Source: DAOUBP01 sp964474695
GTDB lineage: Bacteria > Chloroflexota > Anaerolineae > CG2-30-64-16
Length of the DNA stretch: 64,000 nt
NCBI GenBank assembly: GCA_964474695.1
Contig: CAYYTK010000006.1
Coordinates: forward strand, 110,564 to 174,563
Direction: 5' to 3'
Numbering within the stretch: position 1 is the first letter of the stretch; each line of letters begins with the position of its first letter. The notes beneath the pieces were generated by a model. The model was not told the DNA's origin, searched no databases, and saw only the letters and a program-made list of their open reading frames with translations. Both the position numbers and the translations under genes were made by a program. This document shows positions 62,698 through 64,000 of the stretch, piece after piece.

Positions 62698-62809
62698 GAT
62701 CGCTGAGTCGACGCCGGTCGACTTCGCGATGGTAGCTGCGACTTTCGGTGGCGCTTCTTCTGATCGCTCAGTCGACGCAGGTCGACTTCGCGATGGTAGC
62801 CGCGACTTC
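62698..62809. repeat. Repeat H: two 48-bp direct copies
   Basis: Copies at 62698-62745 and 62762-62809 differ at about four positions and share GTCGACTTCGCGATGGTAGC. Each contains GTCGAC pairs that could fold. The period is 64 bp. Confidence 0.8.
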
Positions 62810-62843
62810 CAGTCGCCGGGCCTACCGCCGCCGGGCGCCCTGG

Positions 62844-62872
62844 TTGACGTGTACGCGTAGTTCGGCTAAACT
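62844..62872 (+). promoter_or_regulatory. Promoter of the DUF3467 gene
   Basis: TTGACG (62844-62849), a 17-base spacer, TAAACT (62867-62872), 27 bp before the start codon. Confidence 0.62.
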
Positions 62873-62899
62873 GAGGGCCATCAGCGACAGGAGGCACCC

Positions 62900-63211
62900 A
62901 TGACACAAGCAGCCCCAGCCCAAGCCCAGATCAACATCGAGTTGCCCGGCGACCTGGAGGCAACCTATACGAACTTCGCCATCATCAACCACTCGCCATC
63001 CGAGATCGTGATCGACTTTGCGCGGCTGATGCCCGGCGTGCCCAAGGCTAAGGTGCACGCGCGCATCGTGTTGACCCCTCTCAACGCCAAGCTGCTGCTG
63101 AAGGCGCTGCAGGATAACCTGGCCAAGTACGAGGAGAAATTCGGTGAGGTGCGCCTCCCCAGCGAAGTGGGCTTTGACTCAGCGGACCGCAGCATCGGGT
63201 TCAAACATTAG
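62900..63211 (+). CDS. DUF3467 protein
   Basis: 103 aa, full length for DUF3467. Y-T-N-F-A-I-I-N-H-S-P-S-E-I-V-I-D-F opens the beta-rich core, then L-T-P-L-N-A-K-L-L-L-K-A-L-Q-D-N-L and Y-E-x-x-F-G-E close it. The start follows AGGAGG. The function is unknown. It lies 19 bp before radC. Confidence 0.88.
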   Translation: MTQAAPAQAQINIELPGDLEATYTNFAIINHSPSEIVIDFARLMPGVPKAKVHARIVLTPLNAKLLLKALQDNLAKYEEKFGEVRLPSEVGFDSADRSIGFKH

Positions 63212-63230
63212 GCCGGTCAGTGAGGGTCGT

Positions 63231-63941
63231 ATGCCAGTAGACGCCGCCAGCATCGAGTACTACCCCACCATCAAGGATCTTCCCGAAGGCGAACGGCCGC
63301 GTGAGCGGCTGGAGCACTACGGCGCGGGCGCGCTCAGCTCCGCCGAGCTGCTCGCCATCATCCTGCGCGTCGGCAACAAGGATGAGAACGTCATCCGGCT
63401 GGCGCAGCGCCTGCTGACAACTTATGACGGATTAGTCGGCCTGGCCCAGGCGCCGTTCAGCGACCTGATCGCCATCAAAGGATTGGGCCAGGCCAAGGCG
63501 ACCCAGCTCAAGGCCGCGTTCGAGCTGGGCCGGCGGCTGCTGGTCGCCGCGCCCCACGAGCGGCCCACGGTCAAATCGCCCGCGGACGCGGCGAACCTAC
63601 TCATGATGGAGATGGGCCTGCTGGAACAGGAACATCTCCGCGCAGTGATCCTCGACAGCAAGAACCACGTCGTGAAGATCCACACCGTCTACGTCGGCTC
63701 GCTCAACACCGCCGTCGTGCGCGTGGGCGAGCTCTTCCGCGAGGCGATCCGCCTCAACGCCGCGGCCGTCATCATCGCCCACAACCACCCCAGCGGCGAC
63801 CCCACCCCCTCTCCCGAGGACGTCCACGTCACCCGCCAGATCGTTGAAGCCGGCAAGCTGCTCAATATCGATGTCCTCGATCACCTGGTGATCTGCCAGG
63901 CGCGGTGGGTGAGTCTGAAGGAACGGGGATTGGGATTCTGA
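63231..63941 (+). CDS. radC: RadC-family JAB/MPN metalloprotein
   Basis: 236 aa: N-terminal helix-hairpin-helix-like part (L-I-A-I-K-G-L-G-Q-A-K-A) and C-terminal RadC domain with H-N-H-P-S-G-D-P-T-P-S-P-E-D, the zinc-binding JAMM motif. The start at 63231 follows GAGG; a frame upstream overlaps the DUF3467 gene and is rejected. The role in DNA metabolism is still unclear. Confidence 0.93.
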   Translation: MPVDAASIEYYPTIKDLPEGERPRERLEHYGAGALSSAELLAIILRVGNKDENVIRLAQRLLTTYDGLVGLAQAPFSDLIAIKGLGQAKATQLKAAFELGRRLLVAAPHERPTVKSPADAANLLMMEMGLLEQEHLRAVILDSKNHVVKIHTVYVGSLNTAVVRVGELFREAIRLNAAAVIIAHNHPSGDPTPSPEDVHVTRQIVEAGKLLNIDVLDHLVICQARWVSLKERGLGF

Positions 63942-63948
63942 GCCAAAC

Positions 63949-63995
63949 AGAAACCAGGTTTCTGCAACGACCGAAGGTCGCGAAACCTGGTTTCT
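63949..63995. repeat. Repeat E copy 5 at the window end
   Basis: Arms AGAAACCAGGTTTC (63949-63962) and GAAACCTGGTTTCT (63982-63995) enclose ACGACCGAAGGTCGC, the exact complement of the inner hairpin of copy 1 at 9952. It follows radC by 8 bp. Confidence 0.85.
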
Positions 63996-64000
63996 ATAGC

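Larger units (their letters stand above)
62564..62899. other. 336-bp gap: terminator, tandem repeat, promoter
   Basis: No credible gene. It contains the gdhA terminator (62641-62680), a two-copy 48-bp direct repeat (62698-62809) and a strong promoter (62844-62872) for the DUF3467 gene. Confidence 0.7.

Overview
The window is a GC-rich (about 60-65% by eye) bacterial chromosome segment, most likely from an anaerobic or facultative Chloroflexota (Anaerolineae-like) lineage. The lineage call is inference. It rests on gene content (fused NuoCD, pyruvate:ferredoxin oxidoreductase beside a dihydroorotate-dehydrogenase-like protein, BMP-type nucleoside transporters) and on the density of short palindromic repeats. 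No rRNA, tRNA, phage or IS transposase gene was recognised.

Layout. 1-4.5 kb (minus): gamma-glutamyltranspeptidase cut by the window edge, a membrane glycosyltransferase, beta-carbonic anhydrase and a nitroreductase. 4.8-33.5 kb (minus): one long gene run that looks like a purine/urate catabolic operon. In transcription order it holds a BMP-type ABC transporter (two permeases, lipoprotein, ATPase), a GntR regulator, a three-gene xanthine-dehydrogenase-type hydroxylase, a second GntR regulator, YgeY hydrolase, an aspartate-carbamoyltransferase-like enzyme, YgeW, a four-helix-bundle protein, carbamate kinase, a HicB/DinB fusion, threonine synthase, a second fold-type II PLP enzyme, an alpha/beta hydrolase, YgfK, SsnA and a second hydroxylase whose FAD and 2Fe-2S subunits are fused. 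33.7-38.4 kb (minus): pyruvate:ferredoxin oxidoreductase and a DHOD-like protein. 38.6-43.6 kb (minus): a second complete BMP-type transporter, divergent from adenine deaminase (43.8-45.5 kb, plus).

45.7-63.9 kb (plus): a redox and housekeeping region. It holds NuoB, NuoCD, NuoI with an unusual Ala-rich repeat tail, a metallo-hydrolase, a DUF1858 protein, a four-Cys protein, an FAD amine-oxidase-like protein, Mrp, a membrane HdrCB-like Fe-S protein, LpdA, LipA, a DUF1786 protein, a flavin reductase, an M20 amidohydrolase, glutamate dehydrogenase, DUF3467 and RadC.

How the genes fit together (inference from families). Nucleosides or bases enter through two ABC systems. Adenine is deaminated by Ade. 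The two molybdenum hydroxylases interconvert hypoxanthine, xanthine and urate or related heterocycles. YgfK, SsnA and YgeY open and trim the ring. The two carbamoyltransferases could remove carbamoyl groups from ureido intermediates, and carbamate kinase would recover ATP. A PLP lyase would give pyruvate, which PFOR oxidises to acetyl-CoA and reduced ferredoxin. Glutamate dehydrogenase can handle ammonia. This matches the yge/ygf urate-use cluster of E. coli and gut anaerobes, but with no YgeX and no HyuA in view.

The second theme is repeats. At least six families of short palindromic or tandem repeats (called A-F here) sit between the genes, and several copies lie in frame inside conserved enzymes: GGT, both hydroxylase complexes, threonine synthase, NuoI and the HdrCB-like protein. 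They encode shared peptides in unrelated proteins, much like Rickettsia palindromic elements.
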